This document shows positions 35,433-43,878 of a stretch of DNA of 64,000 bases, piece after piece. A model generated the notes under the pieces. The model did no database searches, was not told the origin of the DNA, and saw nothing but the letters and a program-made list of their open reading frames with translations. Within the stretch, counting starts at the first letter, position 1. Each line of letters starts with the position of its first letter. The position numbers were made by a program, and so were the translations under genes. This DNA is from Anaerotignum propionicum DSM 1682 (lineage in GTDB: Bacteria; Bacillota; Clostridia; Lachnospirales; Anaerotignaceae), in the NCBI RefSeq assembly GCF_001561955.1, contig NZ_CP014223.1, forward strand, positions 682,001 through 746,000, in the 5' to 3' direction.

Positions 35433-36590
35433 TCATGGGATTGAGTGAAAGCTTGCCATAGACTCATTTTCACATATTGTTTTCTTCTGCTCCTCTTTAT
35501 TCCAATACATCTTTTTATCTGCAGATTGTATCAGGCTTTCTATGGTGTTTGCGTTCTCTTCCCCATAGACGGAATATCCCACGCTTAAGGAAATGTTGTA
35601 TGGCAAAGATGCGGAAAGAGTAACCAAAGAGGCATCCACTTTTTTTAGATAGGATAAAATTTCTGGTTCTTCTTTTTTTAGAATGACTGCAAATTCATCT
35701 CCACCATACCTAGCAATAAAAGCTTTTGTATTTGAAAATGCCGCATTTAATATCTGGGCAATCATAACTAAAGCCCGATCTCCTTCCACATGTCCGAAGG
35801 TATCATTAATACTTTTAAAGTCATTGATATCAAAGAAAATTAGGAAAACATCTTCTTTTCTTATCGTTTTCGTCACTGTTACTAAATGGCGTTGAAACTC
35901 TCTGCGATTATTCAGCTTTGTTAAGGGATCTTGAAAAATTTCCTTTTTCATAAGATTAAGATATTGCATTACAATAGAAATCACAAGGAAAGGAAGTATG
36001 GAATTGAGATTTGGAAAGACGACGTCAATTCCCATTCCCAACAGAGGCAGCAAGGAAAACAGACATAGAAAAAAGCAGTTTTTTTGTTGTGCATATCTTT
36101 TTTCTTTTATATATTTTATAAAGGAGATAGATGCCCCAGCAAAAAGGTATCCGAAAATCAGAAGATATTGAAAAATGCATAAGTACCCTTGTAGGTACTG
36201 ATTTTTTTCATCATAATAAAATATCCCACAGCTAATAAGCAAAGTACATTGAAAAATCAGTGGAAGGATATAAAAATTTTTCAGAGAAGGATTGCAGTGT
36301 AAATTATCTTCTGTCTCATGAAGAACAAAAATAAACCATGAATAAGCACTAATTGCTCCAAAAACATGGAACGCTATCATCATAAAATGGCTGAAAAGAA
36401 CAAATCCTTTTAACGTTGCGCCTTCCGTGAAATAATAAAAACTGCCTGCTGTCAAGGTCAAAATAAAGAAAACTATGACTCTATAAAAGAGTTTGAAATT
36501 TTTTTGTCCTTGTACCGCGGTTTTGCCGATGAGAATAATTAACGCAAGCAGAATGATTACGAATATGTTAATATCTGCACCGATTTTCAT
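35433..36590 (-). CDS. Membrane-bound diguanylate cyclase (GGDEF)
   Basis: Makes cyclic di-GMP from GTP. About seven hydrophobic segments fill residues 5-220, forming a membrane sensor of unknown ligand. A GGDEF domain follows, starting DPLTKLNNRREFQRHL and containing FFDINDFKSINDTFGHVEGD and the intact active site RYGGDEFAV. No EAL or HD-GYP domain is present and no RxxD inhibitory site is obvious. ATG 36590 has GGGGGAG 7 bases upstream; the frame also extends to 36605. No target effector is nearby. Confidence 0.92.
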   Translation of the reverse strand: MKIGADINIFVIILLALIILIGKTAVQGQKNFKLFYRVIVFFILTLTAGSFYYFTEGATLKGFVLFSHFMMIAFHVFGAISAYSWFIFVLHETEDNLHCNPSLKNFYILPLIFQCTLLISCGIFYYDEKNQYLQGYLCIFQYLLIFGYLFAGASISFIKYIKEKRYAQQKNCFFLCLFSLLPLLGMGIDVVFPNLNSILPFLVISIVMQYLNLMKKEIFQDPLTKLNNRREFQRHLVTVTKTIRKEDVFLIFFDINDFKSINDTFGHVEGDRALVMIAQILNAAFSNTKAFIARYGGDEFAVILKKEEPEILSYLKKVDASLVTLSASLPYNISLSVGYSVYGEENANTIESLIQSADKKMYWNKEEQKKTICENESMASFHSIP

Positions 36591-36879
36591 GGTTCTCCCC
36601 CTCAATACGTACGTTTGGAGTTTCAGAATAATATGTAATGGTTATTGGACAGGAAGGGATTATTATAAGCGATTAGTCTTAAATAGTATTTGATGTAGCA
36701 AAAGTTTTCTTTGTACTACTTAAATGACTAGGTTGCAGAAGAAAAATGATTGACTTTTTGTATTAAAACAAGTACAATAAATTAAATTTGAATGCAATTG
36801 ATTAAAAGGAAAAATCATTTGTGAATAAATTTTTGGATTTTACAACAATACAAAAGATAACGTTATGGGGGTTTTTAAA

Positions 36880-37461
36880 GTGTTTCATTGGCTAAATTTT
36901 TTAACGTATGCGGTAATAACAACAGCAACGCCGGGTCCCAATAATATCATGTCTATGTCTAATGCAGGACGGGTAGGACTAAAGAAGTCATATCCCTTTA
37001 ATATGGGGATTTGGGTTGGATTTATGGCAGTTATGATTATATGTACAGTATTAAGCAGTGTTTTAAATGCGGTGATGCCCATAATAAAAACACCTATGCT
37101 CATTGCGGGAGCGGCATATATGCTGTATTTGGCATATAAAACATTAAAAAGAACGGGAGAAATTTCAGAAAAGCAGGTGAAAAACGGGTTTCTTTCCGGC
37201 TTGTTTCTGCAATTTATCAATCCTAAAATCTATATTTATGGTATGGTTTCCATGGAATCTTACATATTACCTTATTTTCATGACAGCCCAGTAAAGCTTT
37301 TGGGCTTTGCAATATTATTAGCCACAATAGGATGTTTTTTTAATCTGTGTTGGGCGGCTTTTGGCTCTGTATTCAGAATTTTATTTTCTCATCATGCAAG
37401 AGTGACCAATACGGTAATGGCATTGCTTTTGGTTTACTGTGCAATTGCTTTATTTTTATAG
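36880..37461 (+). CDS. LysE/RhtB-family amino acid exporter
   Basis: A ~193-residue inner-membrane protein with about six hydrophobic segments. The signature TATPGPNNIMSMSNAGRVGLKKS near the N-terminus and LFLQFINPKIYIYG in the middle are typical. The family exports amino acids such as lysine, threonine or homoserine, but the substrate is not predictable here. GTG 36880 is preferred because GGGGG lies 8 bases upstream and it gives the usual MFHWLNFLTY start; ATG 36865 has no ribosome site. It has no neighbour regulator of the LysG type. Confidence 0.88.
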   Translation: MFHWLNFLTYAVITTATPGPNNIMSMSNAGRVGLKKSYPFNMGIWVGFMAVMIICTVLSSVLNAVMPIIKTPMLIAGAAYMLYLAYKTLKRTGEISEKQVKNGFLSGLFLQFINPKIYIYGMVSMESYILPYFHDSPVKLLGFAILLATIGCFFNLCWAAFGSVFRILFSHHARVTNTVMALLLVYCAIALFL

Positions 37462-37713
37462 AGAACTTTGTTTTTGTAAAGTTTATTTTATAATGAAGCA
37501 TTTATATTCCTTCTTTTCCTTAGATAAGGCTGCTTTTTTAATTCCTAGGTATTTTTGAGCATGAGGATATGAATAAAAACAGAATGCTTTACCATATAAA
37601 TGTACTTTATTATATGCAGAGGCTACGGAACTGTTAAGCATGATTGTGAATGAAGGATAGTCGGATTTTTAAAATGACCGCAAGATGGAAATTGGAGATT
37701 GAATGAAAATATG
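37462..37713. other. Spacer without a gene
   Basis: About 250 AT-rich bases with no open frame supported by a ribosome site. It leads into the bidirectional terminator at 37714. Confidence 0.45.
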
Positions 37714-37754
37714 AAAAAGAGTCTGAAGTAAATTTACTTCAGACTCTTTTTTTG
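37714..37754. terminator. Bidirectional terminator, 19-bp perfect palindrome
   Basis: Arms 37714-37732 and 37733-37751 are perfectly complementary, with A/T runs at both ends. It separates the LysE gene (+) from the spore protein gene (-). Confidence 0.92.
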
Positions 37755-37834
37755 CCTCAGACAAAGTCTAAAGAGACAATATCAAAGCTGTTACTTGCTA
37801 ATTATTTATAATCAGCGAAATACTTTATCAGAGA

Positions 37835-38059
37835 TTAGCCCTGAGTTTTGCCGGCCATTGCTCTTTCCTGAGCTTCGATCATTTTCTTTACCATATAGCC
37901 ACCAACATAGCCGTTCTGTGCGGATGTTAAGTCTCCGTTGTAGCCCTTTTTCAAAGGTACGCCAATTTCATTTGCTACTTCGTATTTGAACTGTTCCATA
38001 GCTGCTCTAGCCTCGGGTACGTTCATCTTATTGCTTGTGCTGTTATTTGTTCCACTCAT
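37835..38059 (-). CDS. Alpha/beta-type small acid-soluble spore protein
   Basis: Coats and protects DNA in the dormant spore and is degraded at germination. The 74-residue protein has both family signatures: KYEVANEIGVPL, containing the germination-protease cleavage site, and LTSAQNGYVGGYMVKKMIEAQE. An AAGGAGG ribosome site precedes the ATG. Sigma-G control is expected, but a confident promoter was not found. This is direct evidence that the organism forms spores. Confidence 0.96.
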   Translation of the reverse strand: MSGTNNSTSNKMNVPEARAAMEQFKYEVANEIGVPLKKGYNGDLTSAQNGYVGGYMVKKMIEAQERAMAGKTQG

Positions 38060-38206
38060 TTTGATTACCTCCTTAAAAAGTAACTGTGTTTTTGTGTTAC
38101 ACTGATATTATTACACAGTCATTTATTATTATGTAGGAACATTTTGGAACGAATTTGGAATAACACAGCGGTGAGTTTATTTGGGATCTTTTTCATATAA
38201 ACATTT

Positions 38207-38878
38207 TTAATTTGTTGGGTTGTCTTTTAAATGAAATGAATTTTTATAATATGTTAAGTAATTCTCTTGTTGCAGTTTAGAAAGCTCAAGAGACATAGCA
38301 CTGCGGTCTACTGCCAAATATTCAGCAAGCTGTTGTCGGTTAAATGGAATTTGGAATACAGGCGAACCTGCCTTAATTGATTCCGCAGAAAGATAAGATA
38401 AAAGCTTTTCTCTGGTTGTTCTTTTTGTAATATGCTCAATTTTACCTGTGAGCATGATATTTTTATCCGCCAAAACGGAAAGCAAATTTCGAATTATACG
38501 GGAATGATATATGCAGGAAGTAGAACAGGAATTTAGAATTTGTTTTATATCCAAAAATAAAACGATGGTTGGTTCTACAGCAAGGGCACTAACAGTGATG
38601 CTTTGGGTGTGTGCACAAGCAAATGATTCTCCAAACATTTGGGAAGGTGAGATATCACTTAGTATGATGCGATTGCCCCAAAAATCTTCTTTTAAAATAT
38701 GAATGCGTCCTGATAAAACAAGGCCCATGGCATTTACTGTTTCTCCCTGCCGAAAAACCAATTCATTTTTATTAAATTTTTTTTCGTTGGAAGTCAGACA
38801 GCCAAGCATAGTTTGTATTTCCTCTGTCTTTATTCCAAAGAAAAGGGGTGAATTTTTCAAAACAGAAATATATTTCAT
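38207..38878 (-). CDS. Crp/Fnr-family transcriptional regulator
   Basis: The 223-residue protein has an N-terminal cyclic-nucleotide-binding-like beta roll (NELVFRQGETVNAMGLVLSGRIHILKED and PSQMFGESFACA), a dimer helix, and a C-terminal winged helix (FNRQQLAEYLAVDRSAMSLELSKLQQENYL). It lacks the N-terminal cysteine cluster of Fnr, so an effector other than a 4Fe-4S centre is likely. It faces the ferredoxin gene, and the perfect palindrome GTTGTAATTACAAC between them is a plausible site for it. GAGGTGA precedes the ATG. Confidence 0.9.
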   Translation of the reverse strand: MKYISVLKNSPLFFGIKTEEIQTMLGCLTSNEKKFNKNELVFRQGETVNAMGLVLSGRIHILKEDFWGNRIILSDISPSQMFGESFACAHTQSITVSALAVEPTIVLFLDIKQILNSCSTSCIYHSRIIRNLLSVLADKNIMLTGKIEHITKRTTREKLLSYLSAESIKAGSPVFQIPFNRQQLAEYLAVDRSAMSLELSKLQQENYLTYYKNSFHLKDNPTN

Positions 38879-38893
38879 TTAAGTCACCTCTTT

Positions 38894-38907
38894 GTTGTAA
38901 TTACAAC
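38894..38907. promoter_or_regulatory. Perfect 14-bp palindrome between Crp/Fnr gene and ferredoxin gene
   Basis: GTTGTAATTACAAC lies 16 bases from the regulator start and about 85 from the ferredoxin start. It is the size and shape of a Crp/Fnr half-site pair and may give autoregulation plus control of the ferredoxin. Confidence 0.55.
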
Positions 38908-38991
38908 GGAATTTATAAGATCATTATAGTATACTCTACCCATAAAGACAAGAAAAATTAAATTTTTGATAATATATTGGAGGGAAAAATA

Positions 38992-39477
38992 ATGATTAGA
39001 AGAATTATTGAAATAGATGAACAAAAATGTAATGGTTGTGGATTATGCGCATCTGCTTGTCATGAGGGCGCAATTGCCATGGTAGATGGAAAAGCAAAGC
39101 TGATTCGTGATGATTATTGTGACGGGCTTGGTGATTGCTTGCCAACCTGTCCGACGGGAGCCATTCAATTTGTTGAAAGGGAAGCACTAGCTTATGATGA
39201 AGAGGCGGTTAAGAAAAAAATGGCAGAAAAAGCCCATGCATTTAGATGCCCGGGAAGTCGCCCACAGATGTTCCAACCAAGTACTCATAATGTTACTGAT
39301 GAAACAGAACAGACTGTAACTGGAACGGTAAAATCTCAGCTTCGTCAGTGGCCAGTTCAAATTCAGCTGGCACCCATTCAGGCACCTTATTTTGACGGTG
39401 CAAACCTATTGATTGCCGCGGATTGTTCAGCTTATGCTTATGGAGATTTTCATAATAAATTTATAAAAATAAGGTGA
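38992..39477 (+). CDS. Ferredoxin-domain protein, N-terminal part of a frameshifted gene
   Basis: Encodes CNGCGLCASACHEGA, a full 4Fe-4S motif, and CDGLGDCLPTCPTGA, a second motif in which one cysteine of the standard CxxCxxC pattern is replaced. This variant is normal for the family as I know it. A Cys-poor segment follows, then YFDGANLLIAADCSAYAYGDFHNKF. Frame 1 then ends at TGA 39475. The family continues with a NK-xTLIGCPKLD segment, which is present in the next frame. GGAGG lies 7 bases before ATG. Probable electron-transfer or redox-sensing role, unproven. Confidence 0.85.
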   Translation: MIRRIIEIDEQKCNGCGLCASACHEGAIAMVDGKAKLIRDDYCDGLGDCLPTCPTGAIQFVEREALAYDEEAVKKKMAEKAHAFRCPGSRPQMFQPSTHNVTDETEQTVTGTVKSQLRQWPVQIQLAPIQAPYFDGANLLIAADCSAYAYGDFHNKFIKIR

Positions 39478-39695
39478 CTTTAATTGGTTGTCCCAAGCTG
39501 GATGCAGTGGAGTATTCTCAAAAATTACAGCAGATTATCATGCATAACGATATCAAAAGTGTAACTGTTGTAAGAATGCAGGTGCCCTGCTGTGGCGGAA
39601 TCGAAATGGCTGTTAAGACTGCATTGCAAAATAGCGGGAAATTTCTTCCTTGGCAGGTAGTTACCATTTCCAATCAGGGGGAAATCTTAGAGTAA
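39474..39695 (+). pseudogene. C-terminal part of the frameshifted ferredoxin-domain gene
   Basis: Carries TLIGCPKLDAVEYSQKL, RMQVPCCGGIEMAVKTALQNSGK and PWQVVTISNQG, the second half of the same protein in a frame shifted by -1. One extra A in the five-A run at 39465-39469 would join both parts with the family-typical residues between them. No independent ribosome site is seen. Confidence 0.8.
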
Positions 39696-39728
39696 TGTTT
39701 TTCATATTTTAAGAAAATAACAGATAAT

Positions 39729-39787
39729 TAAAAAAGGCTCTATTGCGGTTGCAAGATATTTTGTAATCTACGCCATAGGGCTTTTTT
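39729..39787 (+). terminator. Terminator after the ferredoxin gene
   Basis: AAAAAAGGCTCTATTGCG pairs imperfectly with CGCCATAGGGCTTTTTT. Confidence 0.7.
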
Positions 39788-40187
39788 ATTTGCAATAATA
39801 AAATAAAACTTCTTTCCCAGAGAGCTATCTTCGTTTGTCATTGGGTGTGTTAAGCTTTATCTTAACAGTACTGTTTAGTACAATTGCATATTGACAAATA
39901 ATTAAGGTGTTTAGCCGGTCGGAAAAAGGCGTAAATATACGGATAAAAAACAATAGCTTCGTGCTTGAAAAAAACAGTTGAACAATTTATCTTTAAGAAT
40001 TAAAAAGAGATTAGAAATTTTAAAAAAGTAACGAAAGTTTTTAAATTAAAGCCAATTTTTTTCTAATTCATCTAAGAATCCTTAACTTGAAACATAAAAA
40101 TTTGAAGCATATAATTTCCCATAATTGGTGAGAAATAGAATATATGAAAATGATATGCAAAAGAATATAGAGGGGAGATGAGATGAT
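39788..40187 (+). promoter_or_regulatory. Spacer before the antiporter with dyads
   Basis: No gene is seen. TGTTAAG and CTTAACA (39848-39867) flank CTTTAT, overlapping the palindrome ACAGTACTGT (39865-39874). TTGACA follows at 39891-39896 but has no good -10 at 17 bases. The region is likely the antiporter's control region. Confidence 0.4.
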
Positions 40188-41381
40188 ATGGAGTCCTATG
40201 AATTTTTGTTAGTGCTTTCATTAATACTATTTTTTACAAAAATATGCGGATTAATGACGGAAAAGATAAACCTGCCTCAGGTTCTGGGGGCGTTGGTTGC
40301 AGGAGTTGTCTTAGGTCCAAGTGCTCTTGGTATCATAGAGGAAACGGATTTTTTAATGACTGCATCAGAAATTGGCGTAATCATGTTAATGTTTAGTGCG
40401 GGTTTGGAAACAGATATGAAAGAGCTGAAAAGAGCAGGAGGGCCGGCGTGTTTTGTGGCAGCACTGGGGGTTATATTACCGATCCTTTTTTGCGGTGGAC
40501 TGTACTATTTCTTTTTTTCGGATAGTTTTACCTATATGAACTTTTTAAAATCAGTTTTTGTTGGAGTGGTTTTCTCGGCAACTTCCGTTAGCATTACCGT
40601 TGAAACTTTAAGTGAGATGGGAAAAATCAAAACGAAGGTGGGCACAATTATTATTGGAGCAGCAATTATTGATGACATCATAGGCATTATTGTATTATCT
40701 GTTATATCAGGCTTAAGCGAAGGTGCAACAGGAAGCCCTATTATGGTAATGGGAAAGATCATTAGCTTTTTTGGTTTTGTAGCAGTAGTGGGATTTGTGG
40801 TAAATAATTTATTTAAAAAACTAGATAGACACCATGGGAAAAGTAAGCGTGTTGTTGTGTGGTCCCTTGCATTTTGCTTTTTAATGGCATATATTGCAGA
40901 GAAGTATTTTGGCATTGCAGATATTACAGGTGCGTATTTTGCAGGTTTGACACTTTGTAATATTACAAAAACCCGTAGTTTTGTGGGGGACAAAATTTCT
41001 ATTGTATCCTATATTTTCTTCTCTCCTGTTTTTTTTGCCAGCATCGGAATCAACACAAACATTACTGGGCTAGATTCGAATACTCTGTTATTTGCACTAC
41101 TTCTTTTTTTAATCGCTGTCCTGACAAAAGTCATCGGATGTGGCGGTGGTGCAAGACTCTTTAAAATGACAAAGCAACAATCCTTGGGAATAGGCATTGG
41201 GATGATTTCCAGGGGAGAGGTAGCACTGATGGTGGCGCAAAAGGGGTTATTATTGCATATGGTTGATGCCAAAATTTTTCCGGCTCTAGTCTTAGCCATT
41301 GTTGCTACGGTTTTTATTACTCCGATTTTATTAAACATGGTTATGAAAAATTACAGTGAATCAAAACAAGTGTCAGTTTAG
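40188..41381 (+). CDS. CPA2-family cation/proton antiporter
   Basis: A 397-residue membrane protein with about 12 hydrophobic segments. LPQVLGALVAGVVLGPSALGII and IGVIMLMFSAGLETDMKEL are typical of the NapA/KefB branch. AAIIDDIIGIIVL carries the paired Asp of electrogenic Na+/H+ exchangers, which favours NapA-type sodium export over KefB-type potassium efflux. No TrkA-N (NAD-binding) domain is attached. GGGGAG lies before the ATG. With the sodium-type V-ATPase at the window end, it fits a cell that manages a sodium gradient. Confidence 0.88.
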   Translation: MESYEFLLVLSLILFFTKICGLMTEKINLPQVLGALVAGVVLGPSALGIIEETDFLMTASEIGVIMLMFSAGLETDMKELKRAGGPACFVAALGVILPILFCGGLYYFFFSDSFTYMNFLKSVFVGVVFSATSVSITVETLSEMGKIKTKVGTIIIGAAIIDDIIGIIVLSVISGLSEGATGSPIMVMGKIISFFGFVAVVGFVVNNLFKKLDRHHGKSKRVVVWSLAFCFLMAYIAEKYFGIADITGAYFAGLTLCNITKTRSFVGDKISIVSYIFFSPVFFASIGINTNITGLDSNTLLFALLLFLIAVLTKVIGCGGGARLFKMTKQQSLGIGIGMISRGEVALMVAQKGLLLHMVDAKIFPALVLAIVATVFITPILLNMVMKNYSESKQVSV

Positions 41382-41414
41382 GGTGTTAAGATGTGATAAA
41401 TAGACAATGTGTTT

Positions 41415-41450
41415 GGGTATCTGTGATTGCCGTATGCAGGTACCCCTTTT
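41415..41450 (+). terminator. Terminator after the antiporter
   Basis: GGGTA-T-CTG (41415-41423) pairs with CAG-G-TACCC (41437-41445), then CTTTT. Confidence 0.6.
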
Positions 41451-41624
41451 CATGGGTATACTGAAACCTGTAAAAAATGAAGCAACAGGAGGAATATTTA
41501 GGAATATAAGAGTTTACCGGATTTTCCTTTAATTGTTATGTTCGTTGGAAAGTAACGACGAAAGGTACTATGGTTTTTGGGCTCTTTGAAATGCCAAGAA
41601 AGAGCATTGGAGTAGATTTATAGA

Positions 41625-41678
41625 TTTAAAAAGTAGAATTTACTTTCTATAATTGGAAAAATTTTAGAACTAATGTTT
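41625..41678 (+). promoter_or_regulatory. Possible uvrBA promoter with SOS-box-like site
   Basis: TTTAAA (41625), 17 bases, TATAAT (41648-41653), then GAAC-TAAT-GTTT (41667-41678), which fits the Gram-positive LexA half-sites GAAC-N4-GTTY. A second TATAAT lies at 41713-41718. The leader to uvrB is about 200 bases and its frames are not coding. Confidence 0.4.
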
Positions 41679-41874
41679 GTGTTTTGAGCTGTACTTTTTA
41701 GAGTATATGTGCTATAATTTGTTGAGATTTGCACGAAAAGATATTTGTTTTTACCATGAGATACTAATTTACAAGTTGTATTTAAAAGGAACGATAGTTA
41801 GATTCATTCATAAGATGAATCTTCTTCGTATTTATATAAGCGAACCTTTTTTCGGGTTTTACGGAGGTGAGGAA

Positions 41875-43848
41875 ATGGAATTTAAGGTTCATTCTCAATA
41901 TAAGCCCACCGGGGATCAGCCGGAGGCAATTGAAAAGCTTGCCAGAGGATTTCAAGAAGGGAAAAAATTTCAAACGCTTTTAGGGGTTACAGGTAGCGGC
42001 AAAACCTTTACTATGGCAAATATTATTGAAAAACTGCAAAAGCCTACTTTGGTAATTGCCCATAATAAGACCCTTGCTGCCCAGCTTTATAATGAGCTGC
42101 GGGAGTTTTTTCCCGAAAATGCAGTGGAGTATTTTGTTTCTTATTACGATTATTATCAGCCTGAGGCGTATGTACCCAGTACAGATACCTATATCGAAAA
42201 GGATTCTTCTGTGAATGATGAAATTGATAAGTTGCGCCATTCAGCAACGGCGGCCTTGGTAGAGCGGGAAGACGTTATTGTCGTTGCCAGTGTTTCTTGC
42301 ATTTACGGATTGGGTGACCCTGAGGAATACTATGGGATGATGCTTTCTTTGCGCCCGGGAATGGAAAAGGATCGGGATGAGGTACTGCGAAGCTTATTGG
42401 AAATGCAGTATGACCGTAATGATATGAATTTTGAGAGAGGCTCCTTCCGTGTGCGGGGGGATGTAGTTGAAATTTTTCCCGTTGGCTCCTCGGAGCATGC
42501 GGTAAGGGTAGAGTTTTTTGGTGATGAAGTGGAGAGAATCACGGAAATTGATGTTCTCACCGGAGAAATTTTGGGAACAAGGGCTCATATTTCCATTTTT
42601 CCTGCTTCTCATTATGTGACATCCCCAGAAAAGCTTCGGGTATCCGTTGAGCACATTGAAGCAGAGCTCAAGGAGCGTTTAGACCAGCTGCGCAGAGAGG
42701 ACAAGCTTTTAGAGGCTCAGCGATTGGAACAGAGAACTAATTATGATATTGAAATGATGCGGGAAATGGGTTTTTGCACGGGAATTGAAAACTATTCTCG
42801 TCACCTATCTTTAAGGGAACCCGGGAGTACACCTTTTACACTGATTGACTTCTTCCCTGACGACTTTTTGATGATAGCCGATGAATCCCATGTCTCTATA
42901 CCCCAAATCCGAGGGATGTATGAGGGTGACAGATCCAGAAAAACCACGTTGGTGGATTTTGGTTTCCGATTACCTTCCGCTTTAGATAACCGTCCGTTAA
43001 AATTTGTGGAGTTTGAAGAAAAAATTAATCAGCTTTTGTTTGTTTCTGCAACCCCTTCTGTTTATGAAAAAGAGCATGCTGAGGAAATTGCTGAGCAGAT
43101 TATTCGACCTACCGGGCTATTAGACCCTGAAATTTCTGTTCGACCTATTGAAGGGCAGATTGATGATTTATTATCGGAAGTGAAGAAAACAACCTCTGTT
43201 GGGCAAAAGGTTTTGGTAACAACACTGACCAAAAAAATGGCGGAACGACTGACGGATTATATGCGTGAAGCTGGGGTTCGGGTACGTTATCTCCATTCAG
43301 ATATTGATACATTAGAGCGGTTGGAAATTATTCGTGATTTACGTATGGATGTTTTTGATGTATTAGTTGGAATCAATCTTCTGCGTGAAGGTTTGGATAT
43401 TCCTGAAGTAAGTCTGGTTGCGATTTTAGATGCTGATAAGGAAGGCTTTTTACGTTCGGAAACCTCTCTGATACAGACTGTGGGGCGTGCGGCGAGAAAC
43501 AAGGATGGTCGGGTTATCATGTATGCAAATGTGATGACAGAAAGCATGAATAAGGCCATTCGAGAAACCAACCGCCGTCGAGGCATTCAGGAAGCCTATA
43601 ATGAGTTGCATGGAATTACGCCTCAGACCATTCAAAAGAAGGTTCATGATATTATACAGATTAGTAAAACGGCTACGGAAAAGCAGAAATTTGGCTTAGA
43701 TAAGGATCCTGAATCTATGAGTAAGGATGAATTGAAAAAGTTGATTCAGAAGATGGATAAAGAAATGAAGCAGGCGGCATTGGAGTTGCAATTTGAACGT
43801 GCTGCAGAGCTGAGAGATAAGATTTTAGAGCTAAAAAAGATGTTATAA
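41875..43848 (+). CDS. uvrB: UvrABC system protein B
   Basis: The damage-loading helicase-like subunit of nucleotide excision repair. Walker A is GVTGSGKT at residues 38-45. The beta-hairpin region [21 protein letters not shown] follows, then DESHVSIPQ (Walker B-like) and the helicase motif [31 protein letters not shown]. The C-terminal UvrC-interacting coiled coil ([19 protein letters not shown]) is intact. ATG 41875 with GGAGGTGAGG is chosen; the frame extends upstream to 41677 with no family match. Length is 657 residues, normal. uvrA follows 30 bases later. Confidence 0.97.
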   Translation: MEFKVHSQYKPTGDQPEAIEKLARGFQEGKKFQTLLGVTGSGKTFTMANIIEKLQKPTLVIAHNKTLAAQLYNELREFFPENAVEYFVSYYDYYQPEAYVPSTDTYIEKDSSVNDEIDKLRHSATAALVEREDVIVVASVSCIYGLGDPEEYYGMMLSLRPGMEKDRDEVLRSLLEMQYDRNDMNFERGSFRVRGDVVEIFPVGSSEHAVRVEFFGDEVERITEIDVLTGEILGTRAHISIFPASHYVTSPEKLRVSVEHIEAELKERLDQLRREDKLLEAQRLEQRTNYDIEMMREMGFCTGIENYSRHLSLREPGSTPFTLIDFFPDDFLMIADESHVSIPQIRGMYEGDRSRKTTLVDFGFRLPSALDNRPLKFVEFEEKINQLLFVSATPSVYEKEHAEEIAEQIIRPTGLLDPEISVRPIEGQIDDLLSEVKKTTSVGQKVLVTTLTKKMAERLTDYMREAGVRVRYLHSDIDTLERLEIIRDLRMDVFDVLVGINLLREGLDIPEVSLVAILDADKEGFLRSETSLIQTVGRAARNKDGRVIMYANVMTESMNKAIRETNRRRGIQEAYNELHGITPQTIQKKVHDIIQISKTATEKQKFGLDKDPESMSKDELKKLIQKMDKEMKQAALELQFERAAELRDKILELKKML

Positions 43849-43878
43849 AAGCAATTATTTCCACTGTAAGGAGGAACT

